A program made the position numbers and the translations under genes. This document shows, one piece after another, positions 1 to 8,003 of a stretch of DNA of 64,000 nucleotides. The number at the start of each line of letters is the position of its first letter. The stretch's first letter is position 1. This stretch comes from Arthrobacter sp. DWC3 (GTDB lineage: Bacteria > Actinomycetota > Actinomycetes > Actinomycetales > Micrococcaceae): the NCBI RefSeq assembly GCF_002929375.1, contig NZ_PJIP01000013.1, positions 1 through 64,000 of the forward strand. Reading direction: 5' to 3'. A model generated the notes under the pieces. That model searched no databases, had not been told where the DNA came from, and saw only the letters and a program-made list of their open reading frames with translations.

Positions 1-51
1 AACTGCTCGGCCGGTGAGTGGGGCAACGACGGGAGGGGCCCCCAAACCATT

Positions 52-79
52 GGTTGACATAAGGCAGGTTATCGGCGGT
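52..79 (-). other. dif-like recombination site 1
   Basis: On the plus strand an 11-nt arm ending GACATAA, a 6-nt centre (GGCAGG) and an arm TTATCGGCGGT. On the minus strand this reads ACCGCCGATAA, six bases, TTATGTCAACC, which is the layout of a XerC/XerD dif site (CATAA-N6-TTATGT in E. coli). Three more copies in the same orientation lie at 6376, 7821 and 24272. It sits about 155 bases from the end of the GntR gene and, with site 2, brackets the whole oxygenase cassette. Recombination has not been shown; the assignment rests on arm symmetry and repetition. Confidence 0.7.
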
Positions 80-235
80 TGTTTTAACGGCCATGGACAG
101 AATTCCGGCTGTATCGCGTTCGGGTTGTTCCTTGCGTGGGTGCTTGCACCGAACCGGGGTCTGGGTGAGTCGATATCACGTCATGTTGCTCGCCGCCCCT
201 GCGATCTGACAACTGCAATCCGGCTACTTCCTGGG

Positions 236-868
236 CTAGACGACAGCCCGGAGCGTCGAGTCAAGGTGGGCGTCTATTGCTTTATGAGCGAGCTCCGGTG
301 TCCCTTCTTGCAGGGCGTCGACAATGCGAGCATGCTCGTGGAGCACGTCTTCTGCTCTCGCTGTGCCGTGTGCCGTGAGGGCCTTGATGCCGATTCTGAG
401 CTGGCGCTGGCGCAACGAGGCGTAGAAATCGTTGAGGATCGGATTGCGACCGGCCTGAACGATCTTGTTATGGAATTCAGTGTCCAGTTCGATGAACTTT
501 TCCGGGTCTCCCTTCGCTGCCTGCTGCTCGTTGATGAGCGTGTATAGCCCGTCAATCTCGATCTGATGGAAAGACGACGAGGCTGCCCACTTCTCCACAA
601 CGGACCGTGCTTGCAGTATGGCTCGAACTTCTGGGTCCGAGATAGCAGGGACGTATGCGCCCTTGTTGGGAATCCGTTTAATAAAGCCTTCAGCCTCGAG
701 TCGGAGCAACGCTTCGCGGACGGGGGTTCGAGAGGTGCCGGTCGAGGTAGCGAGAGAAGCTTCATTAAGGAAGATCTCCTGCTCACGGGGGAGCCCAGTA
801 ATATACCCCAACATCCACCGGTAGGCATGCTCCGGAGCGGAGCGAAGCGGCGAAGACATCTGTGTCAT
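236..868 (-). CDS. GntR-family (FCD) transcriptional regulator
   Basis: A 210-residue regulator. An N-terminal winged helix-turn-helix (about 12-72, including TSRTPVREALLRLEAEG) is followed by an FCD ligand domain (about 80-205) with the acidic and histidine residues that usually bind metal or carboxylate effectors (ELDTEFH, HEHARIV, AIDAHL). The ATG at 868 is preferred to an upstream in-frame start at 910 because GAAAGG lies just upstream and because 910 falls inside the operator at 903-923. It is divergent from the transporter-oxygenase operon and probably represses that operon and itself until an acid substrate or intermediate binds. The effector is unknown. Confidence 0.9.
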   Translation of the reverse strand: MTQMSSPLRSAPEHAYRWMLGYITGLPREQEIFLNEASLATSTGTSRTPVREALLRLEAEGFIKRIPNKGAYVPAISDPEVRAILQARSVVEKWAASSSFHQIEIDGLYTLINEQQAAKGDPEKFIELDTEFHNKIVQAGRNPILNDFYASLRQRQLRIGIKALTAHGTARAEDVLHEHARIVDALQEGTPELAHKAIDAHLDSTLRAVV

Positions 869-902
869 GACCCTGACCTTTCTTTTCCTGCTCCACCATA
901 CA

Positions 903-923
903 GGTTGCATACGGTATACAACC
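903..923. promoter_or_regulatory. GntR operator in the divergent promoter region
   Basis: An imperfect palindrome: GGTTGCATAC, a central G, GTATACAACC. The arms match at nine of ten positions. This is the style of FCD-type GntR operators, and it lies between the regulator (start 868) and the transporter (start 1040). Binding there could control both directions. Seen directly as symmetry; the regulator-site pairing is inferred from position. Confidence 0.65.
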
Positions 924-1039
924 GGTCTACAGTCTCTCGGTAAGTGACGCGCCTCACTCCCTCAGCTCGCTCCTTCAGGGCCATGCTGCGGCCGCTCCGG
1001 CCGTGCAGCTACGGCACCTCCAGCAGATAAGGACCTCTC

Positions 1040-2419
1040 ATGAGCACGTTGTCCAAGGCAGATCTCCGGAAGCAGAAGCATTCAAGCCTCCCGGTCGTCG
1101 CGGCCTCGAGTCTGGCTGGAACCGCTGTGGAGTGGTACGACTTCTTCCTCTACGGAACCGCCGCCGCCCTTGTCTTCAACAAGCTGTACTTCCCCTCCGA
1201 GGACCCGATGGTGGGCACCATGCTTGCGCTGGGCACCTTCGCCGCGGGCTTCGTTGCCCGCCCCATCGGCGCTATCGTGCTGGGGCATCTTGGAGACAAG
1301 CACGGACGCAGGGCAACACTCGTTGCGAGCCTGATGCTCATGGGCGTCGCTACCGCATTGATCGCCCTGATTCCCCCATACGCGTCGATCGGGATCGTTG
1401 CGCCGTTGCTGCTCCTGCTGCTGCGCCTCGTTCAGGGCTTCGCCCTCGGCGGTGAGTGGGGAGGAGCGGTCCTTCTCGTCTCAGAGCACAGCAATGACAG
1501 CAGCCGACGAGCCTTCTGGGCTTCCTGGCCCAACGTTGGACCGCCACTTGGCAACCTGATGGCGGCCGGTGTCCTTGCCGTTTTGGCTGCAGTCATGCCG
1601 GAGGACGACTTCTTGGCCTGGGGATGGCGTATCGCGTTCGGCCTGTCGGCCCTGTTGGTCATCATCGGTCTCGTGCTGAGGCTCTACGTGCAGGAAACCC
1701 CGTTGTTCAAGGCCGCCCAGGCCAAGCGTGTTGCCACCGGTACTGAGCAGCGCAAGATGCCCCTGGCTGTCCTGTTCCGCCGAAACTGGCGGCAAATCCT
1801 GATCGCGGCTGGCAGCCGCATGGGTGAGAACGCGGGCTTCTACATCTACTCGCTGTTCATCATCACCTACGTCACCCAGATCCTGGGGCTGGAACGGCAG
1901 ACCGGGCTTACTGCGGTCATGATCGGTCAGGGCGTCGCCTGCATTGCCATTCCCATCATGGCCATCTACGCCGATCGGATTGGGCGCCGGCCAGTTCTGA
2001 TCGCAGCGTCCGTGGCAACGATGGTGTGGGCATTTGCCTTCTTCTACCTGCTGGACACGAAACAGAACTGGGCAATCATCGCCGCAGCTGTCGGCGGGCT
2101 CCTGATCTTTGCCGCCTACAGTTCGGTCATCGGCGCCTTCTTCTCGGAACTCTTCCCGACCGACGTCCGCTATAGCGGAACGTCCGTGGCCTACAACCTG
2201 GCGTCCCTGATCGCAGGATCCCTATCCCCCATCATCGCCCTTGCCCTCTACGCAGCATTCGGTACCGGGTATGCCATCGGCATCTACCTCGCCGCCATGG
2301 GACTTATCTCCCTCATCTCCGTGCTCTTCTCGAAGGAAACAAAGGGAATACGGCTCAGCGACCTCGACGACGACCTCAGCACTGAGAACGACGCCGACAG
2401 CGCTAGAGCATCGAAGTAA
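1040..2419 (+). CDS. MFS transporter, metabolite:H+ symporter (MHS) type
   Basis: A 459-residue, 12-helix major facilitator of the MHS branch (ShiA/KgtP/ProP relatives), which imports organic acids or zwitterions with protons. The family features are visible: AGTAVEWYDFFLYG in helix 1, the loop 2-3 signature GHLGDKHGRRA, RLVQGFALGGEWGG in helix 4 and YADRIGRRP in the 8-9 loop. The hydrophilic tail (DLDDDLSTENDAD) is cytoplasmic. TAAGGACC precedes the ATG. As first gene of the operon with the amidase and monooxygenase genes, it most likely imports the compound they degrade. The substrate cannot be read from sequence. Confidence 0.9.
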   Translation: MSTLSKADLRKQKHSSLPVVAASSLAGTAVEWYDFFLYGTAAALVFNKLYFPSEDPMVGTMLALGTFAAGFVARPIGAIVLGHLGDKHGRRATLVASLMLMGVATALIALIPPYASIGIVAPLLLLLLRLVQGFALGGEWGGAVLLVSEHSNDSSRRAFWASWPNVGPPLGNLMAAGVLAVLAAVMPEDDFLAWGWRIAFGLSALLVIIGLVLRLYVQETPLFKAAQAKRVATGTEQRKMPLAVLFRRNWRQILIAAGSRMGENAGFYIYSLFIITYVTQILGLERQTGLTAVMIGQGVACIAIPIMAIYADRIGRRPVLIAASVATMVWAFAFFYLLDTKQNWAIIAAAVGGLLIFAAYSSVIGAFFSELFPTDVRYSGTSVAYNLASLIAGSLSPIIALALYAAFGTGYAIGIYLAAMGLISLISVLFSKETKGIRLSDLDDDLSTENDADSARASK

Positions 2420-2460
2420 CGGCCAACCCCACGCAACGTCGCCAAGAAACCAAGGAAACA

Positions 2461-3255
2461 ATGAAAATCGCCCTTGTCCAAGTTGCCAGCCCTGATTCCG
2501 AGAGTCAGATCGACCGGATCAAGCGGGTCGAAAGAACCCTTCTAGGTATCACCGATGCGGACCTGATCGTCCTGCCCGAGCTATGGAGCGCTGGCTACTT
2601 TCACTTCGATGACTACGACTCCCTCGCCGAGACTCTGGACGGACCGACCGTCACCATGTGTGCCCAGGTAGCGTCGAAGCTTCGGGTTCATCTGCACCTT
2701 GGCAGCATCATCGAAAAGTCCGGCAGCGGCGAATTATCCAACACCTCGATCATGCTCGGCCCCGACGGCACCATCGTCCACACGTACCGCAAGATCCACG
2801 TGTTCGGCTATCAGTCCAAGGAGGCCACCCTCCTGACGGCAGGTTCATCCCTGCCTGTTGCCGAGCTTTCCTTTGGGAAAGTATCAGGCATTACCTGCTA
2901 CGACCTGAGATTTCCAGGGCTTTGGATGGAACTGAGCACCAGGGGTGCCGACATTGTTATCGTCCCGGCAGCATGGCCGGCCGCGCGGCGGGAACACTGG
3001 AGACTTCTCACCACCGCCCGGGCCGTCGAACACCAGATTTTCGTCATCGCCTGTAACGCCAGCGGCACCCAGGAGGGCGTCGACCTGGGCGGACACAGCC
3101 GTGTCGTGGATCCCGCCGGCAACGTACTCGTCGAGGCCGGTCACGACGAGGGCGTCGTCTTCATCGACATCGAGCCCGCACAAGTACAGGAAGTACGACA
3201 AGAGTTTCCGGTCATCAAGGACCGGCTCTCCGACTACGCAGAACTGACCAGTTAG
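2461..3255 (+). CDS. carbon-nitrogen hydrolase (nitrilase superfamily)
   Basis: A 264-residue single-domain C-N hydrolase that cleaves amide or carbamoyl bonds through a covalent cysteine intermediate. The triad is intact: Glu40 in VLPELW, Lys111 in TYRKIHVFG and Cys146 in GITCYDLRFP. The length is normal for omega-amidase and N-carbamoyl amidohydrolase branches. It starts 41 bases after the transporter stop and nine bases before the DUF2848 gene, so it is co-transcribed. In a cassette with a flavin monooxygenase, an attractive role is hydrolysis of an amide or formamide formed by ring opening of an N-heterocycle. That role is inferred. Confidence 0.9.
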   Translation: MKIALVQVASPDSESQIDRIKRVERTLLGITDADLIVLPELWSAGYFHFDDYDSLAETLDGPTVTMCAQVASKLRVHLHLGSIIEKSGSGELSNTSIMLGPDGTIVHTYRKIHVFGYQSKEATLLTAGSSLPVAELSFGKVSGITCYDLRFPGLWMELSTRGADIVIVPAAWPAARREHWRLLTTARAVEHQIFVIACNASGTQEGVDLGGHSRVVDPAGNVLVEAGHDEGVVFIDIEPAQVQEVRQEFPVIKDRLSDYAELTS

Positions 3256-3263
3256 GACTCCCC

Positions 3264-3950
3264 ATGGAGACATCACGGAACGCACCACTGACGTTCAACG
3301 TCATCGGCACGAATGAGACAATCACCCTGTCGCAATTCCATGCAGTCGTCGCCGGCTACACCGGCCGGGACGCTTCAGCAGTCCAGCACCACATCGATGA
3401 ACTTGCCGCCATCGGAATTGCCCCTCCCCCTGAGGTACCCATGTTCTACACAATGGATGCGGAGCTCTTCGACACCTCAGGGGAACACGACGCGACCGAA
3501 AACCTGACCTCGGGTGAAATCGAACCGCTGTACGTCCGTCACAACGGCCGCTACTACCTCGGCATCGGGTCGGACCACACGGATCGCGTGCTCGAAGCCG
3601 ACGACATCGGAGACTCCAAGCGGGCCTGCCCGAAGCCCGTCGCTTCACAGGTGATGGCCGTTGATTCCATCGCGGACCTGTCATTGGACGCCTGCCTCGC
3701 CCGGTCCTGGGTGGACGGGCAGCTCTACCAGGAGGGATCCCTTGCAGGGCTTCGCACCCCGGGCGACATCGTCGAGAAACTTCTCGCCCGCACCGCCATC
3801 GGCGATGCCGACTTTGTCTGCCTGGGCGGAACTCTTCCCCTCCTCAACGGAAAGTTCCTGGCTGGAACGGACTGGAAGATGGAACTGACTCTTGCCGACG
3901 GAACAAAGATCGAGCACGAATACAAAATGAAGGAAGGCGCGCTTCAATGA
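3264..3950 (+). CDS. DUF2848 family protein
   Basis: A 228-residue protein recognised as DUF2848 from the conserved core GIGSDHTDR (about 101-109) followed by a lysine/cysteine/proline stretch SKRACPKPV (about 118-126), and a C-terminal part resembling the fumarylacetoacetate hydrolase fold (GTLPLLNGKFLAGTDWKMEL). No catalytic reaction is firmly assigned to the family. The gene overlaps the monooxygenase gene by four bases (ATGA), so the two are translationally coupled. A hydrolase or isomerase step on the ring-opened product is a reasonable guess but not shown. Confidence 0.8.
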   Translation: METSRNAPLTFNVIGTNETITLSQFHAVVAGYTGRDASAVQHHIDELAAIGIAPPPEVPMFYTMDAELFDTSGEHDATENLTSGEIEPLYVRHNGRYYLGIGSDHTDRVLEADDIGDSKRACPKPVASQVMAVDSIADLSLDACLARSWVDGQLYQEGSLAGLRTPGDIVEKLLARTAIGDADFVCLGGTLPLLNGKFLAGTDWKMELTLADGTKIEHEYKMKEGALQ

Positions 3951-5410
3951 GAACCGGAGACCAGTACCTTAAGTCCCTCAATGACGGCCGCACCGTCATC
4001 CTCGACGGAGAAGTCGTAGACAACGTCCTGGAACACCCGGCCTTCGCTCGGGTGGCACACACCATGGCGGAGCTTTTCGACATTGCAGCTGACCCGGAGA
4101 GCGGGATGCAGTTCCATTCCGACGACATCAACGGGACGGCCAACAGGGTGTTCGCAGCGCCCCGCACGCAGCAAGAGCTGGTGCTGCGCCGGAAGGCCAT
4201 CGAAAAGTGGGCCAAGCACACTCACGGATGGGTAGGGCGTAGCCCGGACCATGTCGGGACGTTCTTTGCGGCCTTCGGTGCGCACCCTCAAGTCTTTGCA
4301 AACGACAAGCACGATTTTTCCGGCAACGTGGAGCGGTACTACAAGCGGATCCTGTCCGAAAACCTCTACCTCTCCTATGCGATTATCCCGCCTCAGGTAT
4401 CCCGTGCCACCACCGCATCCGGGTGGGAAGGCGAGTACCTTCAGGTAGGCGTCGTGCGGGAAACCGAAGAAGGCCTTATAGTCCGCGGCTCCCAGATGCT
4501 CGCGACCGGCGCAGCCATCGCGGACGAGGTCTTTGTGACTTGCATCAAACCACTGGGCCCAGATGATGTCGATTTCGCCATCAGTTTCGCTCTGCCTGTG
4601 GCCACCGATGGATTGAAGCTTTACTCCCGCCGGCCATTCGCCCCGGCCGCCACCAGCGCGTTCGACTACCCGCTGACCAGCCGGTACGACGAACCGGACG
4701 CCCTGGTGGTTTTCGATGACGTCCTCGTTCCTTGGGAACGGGTGTTCATCGACCGCGACGTGCAAACCCTCCGCCGCCAGTTCTTCGACACCGGCGCGCA
4801 CGCCCTTGGCAACTGGCAGGCACAAATCCGGTTCGCCACGAAACTGAAATTCATTGCCTCCGTCGCCCGCAAGGTCACCCAGGTCAACGGCACAGACAAA
4901 ATTCCTGGAGTGCAAGAAAAACTCGGCGAACTGGCCGCCGTCGTGCAATCCGTCGAATCCGCGGTCCTGGCCGCGGAATATACCGCCACCCAGGATGAAG
5001 CAGGAATGATGGTCCCCGGCAAGAGTGCGCTCTATGGAGCCATGGGTTTGCAGTCGGAAACTTACCCCCGGGTAATCACCATCCTGCGTGACCTGGTAGG
5101 CGGCGGCGTCCTTCAGCTTCCATCAAGCATTCTCGACATGACCAGCGACCTGACCCGACCGGATATGGAGCGCTACGTCCAGTCCCCCGGCGTGCCAAGC
5201 GAAGAACGCGTCAAACTGTTCAAGCTCGCTTGGGACATCGTCGGATCCGAGTTCGCCGGCCGGCACCAGCAGTACGAGATGTTCTACGCGGGCGCCCCAT
5301 TCGTCGTCCGCGGCGCGTACACCTACCGGAACTATGGCTACGACGCCCTTGTCGCAGAACTGGATCAGTACCTCAGCGCCTACAGCACCGACAACCCAAC
5401 AGGAGTGTAA
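3947..5410 (+). CDS. HpaB-type FADH2-dependent monooxygenase, oxygenase component
   Basis: A 487-residue protein of the 4-hydroxyphenylacetate 3-hydroxylase family, which has an acyl-CoA dehydrogenase-like fold and uses free reduced flavin. It shows the typical start (RTGDQYLKSLNDGRTVILDGE), the middle region around GSQMLATGAAIADEVFV, the segment FDDVLVPWERVFIDRD and the C-terminal part around LVGGGVLQLPSS and LAWDIVGSEFAGRHQQYEMFY. Its reductase partner is encoded three genes on at 5773. The family acts on phenols, pyrrole-2-carboxylate, pyridines and similar rings. With the amidase and DUF2848 neighbours, a nitrogen-containing ring is the likelier substrate, which is inference. Confidence 0.88.
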   Translation: MRTGDQYLKSLNDGRTVILDGEVVDNVLEHPAFARVAHTMAELFDIAADPESGMQFHSDDINGTANRVFAAPRTQQELVLRRKAIEKWAKHTHGWVGRSPDHVGTFFAAFGAHPQVFANDKHDFSGNVERYYKRILSENLYLSYAIIPPQVSRATTASGWEGEYLQVGVVRETEEGLIVRGSQMLATGAAIADEVFVTCIKPLGPDDVDFAISFALPVATDGLKLYSRRPFAPAATSAFDYPLTSRYDEPDALVVFDDVLVPWERVFIDRDVQTLRRQFFDTGAHALGNWQAQIRFATKLKFIASVARKVTQVNGTDKIPGVQEKLGELAAVVQSVESAVLAAEYTATQDEAGMMVPGKSALYGAMGLQSETYPRVITILRDLVGGGVLQLPSSILDMTSDLTRPDMERYVQSPGVPSEERVKLFKLAWDIVGSEFAGRHQQYEMFYAGAPFVVRGAYTYRNYGYDALVAELDQYLSAYSTDNPTGV

Positions 5411-5414
5411 TCAC

Positions 5415-5771
5415 GTGGCAAAGCCCGAAGTTGAATTCTCCCCGACCTCAGCAGTCGACTTCGCTCCCTGCACCCCGCACATCGAGGGCCTTTCCGAGGC
5501 AATCCTCGCCCGCGACGACACCAACGACTCCGTCACCCGCATCCTCAAGTTCGAGCCCGGCACCGACACATCCCCCAACGGCGTCCTCTCCCATGACTTC
5601 TGGGAAGAAGTATTCATCTTCGAGGGCTCCTTCATTGATCAAAGGCTGGGGACCACCTTCAAGGCCGGCGACTGGGCCACCCGCCCCCCAGGCATGGAGC
5701 ACGGCCCATGGGTTTCTCCTGACGGAGCCAAGATGTTCGAGGTTCGCTACTACCAGCAGGAAGGCAAATAA
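5415..5771 (+). CDS. small cupin-domain protein
   Basis: A 118-residue single cupin barrel. A GTG start at 5415 is chosen because AGGAG lies nine bases upstream (5401-5405) and the longer reading frame would run 80 bases into the monooxygenase gene. The core has VFIFEGSFIDQ and GDWATRPPGMEHGPW, typical of ChrR-like or anti-sigma-like cupins; one conserved histidine (MEHGP) is seen and the complete metal-binding set is not obvious. It lies between the oxygenase and reductase genes with gaps of four and one bases, so it belongs to the pathway. Possible roles are an isomerase, a hydrolase or a product sensor. Confidence 0.75.
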   Translation: MAKPEVEFSPTSAVDFAPCTPHIEGLSEAILARDDTNDSVTRILKFEPGTDTSPNGVLSHDFWEEVFIFEGSFIDQRLGTTFKAGDWATRPPGMEHGPWVSPDGAKMFEVRYYQQEGK

Positions 5772-5772
5772 A

Positions 5773-6300
5773 ATGGTAGTCCCCGCGGTGTTCGCTGAGC
5801 CCGACAGCTCTGCCATGCGTCGGACCATGGGCCGCTTCCTCACGGGGGTTGCGGTCGTCACCGCCACCACTCACGAGGACGAAAAGGTGGGTATGACCAT
5901 CAGCTCGCTGACCTCGATCAGCCTCGAGCCACCTATCCTGATGATCTCGCTGAACCTCGACACCCGCACCGGCGATGCCGTAATAGCCAGCGAGGCCTTC
6001 GCTGTCTCCATTCTGGGGGTGAAGCAGGAGGGAGTTGCCCGGCAGTTCGCCGTCCGCGGCGGAGCACGCTTTGATGACGGCGACTTCGAAAAAACAGAGG
6101 GCGGCCTGCCCGTCGTCGCGGGGGCCCTCTCACAAGCCGAGTGCAGGCTGGTCAACCAGTACACCATCGGCGACCACCAGGTATTCTTCGGTCAGGTCAT
6201 TAGCTCACGCTACCGCGACGGCGAAGCCCTCGCCTTCTACTCGGGAAAGTTCGGCGCATTCCGCGACTTCCACCACGACGCGGCGCCCTGGATGTTCTAA
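5773..6300 (+). CDS. flavin reductase of a two-component monooxygenase
   Basis: A 175-residue flavin reductase-like protein (HpaC/PheA2 type) that supplies FADH2 to the HpaB-type oxygenase from NAD(P)H. It shows the family order MRRTMGRFLTGVAVVTA, then GMTISSLTSISLEPPILMISLN (flavin-binding region) and a C-terminal DHQVFFGQVI and SGKFGAFRD. ATG at 5773 is one base after the cupin stop and follows AGGAAGG. It is the last gene of the operon; the next dif-like site begins 75 bases downstream. It is somewhat short for the family but complete. Confidence 0.9.
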   Translation: MVVPAVFAEPDSSAMRRTMGRFLTGVAVVTATTHEDEKVGMTISSLTSISLEPPILMISLNLDTRTGDAVIASEAFAVSILGVKQEGVARQFAVRGGARFDDGDFEKTEGGLPVVAGALSQAECRLVNQYTIGDHQVFFGQVISSRYRDGEALAFYSGKFGAFRDFHHDAAPWMF

Positions 6301-6375
6301 CCAAAAAGCGTTCACTCGACGCTTGAAGTCCACGATTGAACAGTAGTGACCGAGGTGCCTTTTGAGCTGCGCGGC

Positions 6376-6403
6376 AGTCGACATAATACCAATTATCGGC
6401 GGT
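6376..6403 (-). other. dif-like recombination site 2
   Basis: Arms AGTCGACATAA and TTATCGGCGGT around a 6-nt centre (TACCAA) on the plus strand. It has the same orientation as site 1 and the same 6-nt spacing, so sites 1 and 2 form the pair most compatible with each other, although their centres differ in sequence. It closes the oxygenase cassette 75 bases after its last stop codon. Confidence 0.7.
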
Positions 6404-6921
6404 TTTTTGTTCCTTCGTAGAAGGGGCTAGTTCGATGTGGGGCGGTTGTTGATTCCGACACAGTTGATCGAGTATTTCGGTGCTGGCCAGCAGCGCTCGG
6501 GTCCGCGTTGTGGTTCTAAAGCACGACAGCGTGTGGGCATGCAGACGCTCGCCTCGCCGCTGCTCAAGGACAAGGACACGACTGAGCTCGCTCGTGCTGC
6601 CGCCCCCTGTCGATCCGCATGGCGCGCGGCCGCTTCACTTCCGTGCGCTGGGCTGGCTTTACTCGGAACTTATTCATTGTCATCGTGTTCTGGGCAAGGG
6701 CTGAGGATCGTGCCACGGGGACCTGGCTCCTCCTGTCCGCACACATGACAGCATAAGCTTCCTCCAGTACGTCAGCCAGGTCCTCGCCCAGCACAGCCAC
6801 ACTGTCTTCGCGATGCTGCTGCTGCTCGGTGCCGCCCTCTTCGTCGCCTCGATCATCTGTTCGACTCCAGTCCCCCAGTCCATCGCCCGGCGCAGGCGCC
6901 CCACGGACCTCGACTCCTGAA
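6404..6921. other. non-coding or decayed DNA between dif-like site 2 and an IS remnant
   Basis: No convincing intact gene. Open frames here on both strands lack ribosome sites and family resemblance. One plus-strand stretch ending at a TGA at 6918-6920 could encode a short hydrophobic tail (around VFAMLLLLGAALFVASII followed by an Arg-rich end), so a membrane-protein fragment is possible. I cannot name it. Confidence 0.35.
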
Positions 6922-7203
6922 ATGTCCGAAAGCGGTCGGCGCGAACGCGGCATCGGCCGCGTAATCCCTGAGAAGGACGATCCGAAAGCCACTCGCACCC
7001 GCAAAGGCTCCGCTGGAGGCCGGCCTGTTTCCTATGACAAAGAAGCGTACAGGCGCCGCAACATTGCCGAGCGCAGCTTCAACACCCTCAAACAATGGCA
7101 ATTTCTGGCCACCCAGTACGAAAAACTTGCCATCACTTATTGGTCAACTGCCGTCCTTCATGCCGTCGTAATCTGGAGCGCTGCATTAGGCAACACGCCC
7201 TAG
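6922..7203 (+). pseudogene. C-terminal remnant of an IS5-family transposase
   Basis: About 90 codons match the end of IS5/IS427-type DDE transposases: RRERGIGRVIPE, then KGSAGGRPVSYD, YRRRNIAERSFNTLKQW (the region of the catalytic glutamate, in IAERSFN) and a terminal AVLHAVVIWSAALGNTP. Everything upstream, including the two catalytic aspartates, is missing, so it cannot act alone. The upstream in-frame codons do not resemble a transposase. It shows that the short interval between dif-like sites 2 and 3 once took an insertion sequence. Confidence 0.8.
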
Positions 7204-7477
7204 TGCGGTGTACCTACGGCGCCCTGCTCCTGGGCTCGATAGCATAACCGGCACTCTCCGCGGAGCAGTACCAACCGCTTTACCGGCCCCTGCAATGCCG
7301 TGGCCCTTGAGCGAGGCAAAAGTGCACTACGCCCCGCGTGTTCCCATACAGAATAGACCGCAGAACCCACGGGACAGCCCGCACATCCACCACTTACCGA
7401 CACGGGCGAGCCCGTTCCAAACAACTAGGGTCATTTGAGCCCCCACGCAACCCTTTCGCAACCCGATACTCGTCTTC

Positions 7478-7803
7478 GGGTGCATCCTTTATCGGCTGTG
7501 CTACTTCGTTGTCGAGCTCAAAACCAGCAAGTTCCAGCCTGAAGACTCCGGCAAGCTCAACTTCTACGTGACCCTGGTCGACGACAAGCTTCGCCGTGAG
7601 GCACACAACGACACCGTCGGAATCCTGATCTGTGGCAGCAAGAATGGGCCAATCTTGCGCTATGTGGTCGGCTGATCCGACCCGCCGATGGCTATCTCGC
7701 CTACACCCCTGAGAGCCTGCCTGCCGCGGAGCAGTGCGCCCTGCTGGCAGCCGGCGACCTCATTGCAGCGTTCGACCAGATCGGCTCGAGCAGAAATGGG
7801 TAG
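7478..7803 (+). pseudogene. C-terminal remnant of a YhcG/DUF1016 PD-(D/E)XK nuclease
   Basis: The plus strand encodes ILYRLCYFVVELKTSKFQPE, then SGKLNFYVTLVDDKLRREAHNDTVGILICGSKNG, which matches the nuclease core of DUF1016/YhcG proteins, including the ELK catalytic motif. An in-frame TGA at 7673-7675 interrupts it. The tail (AYTPESLPAAEQCALLAAGDLIAAF) continues in another frame to a TAG at 7801-7803. The N-terminal half is absent. It is a broken gene, probably from a defence or restriction-associated locus, ending only 17 bases before dif-like site 3. Confidence 0.75.
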
Positions 7804-7820
7804 GGATGGTCGTCAACGTA

Positions 7821-7849
7821 GGGTGACATAATCGAAGGTTATCGGCGGT
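7821..7849 (-). other. dif-like recombination site 3
   Basis: Arms GGGTGACATAA and TTATCGGCGGT, centre of seven bases (TCGAAGG) on the plus strand. Same orientation as sites 1 and 2 but one base longer in the centre, matching site 4. It opens the sugar-acid region, 154 bases before the end of its outermost gene. Confidence 0.68.
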
Positions 7850-8003
7850 TCTGAACTTAGTAACACGATCCGTTGATCTCCTCGAACCACCTCTTTGGTA
7901 GCTAACTGCTGATGCCCGGCCGAGTGATGGTTCTATGGCAGGGCCCGTATTGACACTCGCCCGGTGTCGGAGGTGAGGCTGGCCCTGCCACGAGGCATTT
8001 GGT

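Noticed and set aside
274-828. Long overlapping frame opposite and within the GntR gene
   Set aside because: Shadow of a high-GC coding region; no ribosome site and no recognisable family.
3944-4948. 334-codon minus-strand frame opposite the HpaB-type gene
   Set aside because: Its length is explained by codon bias on the real gene; no motif or start signal.
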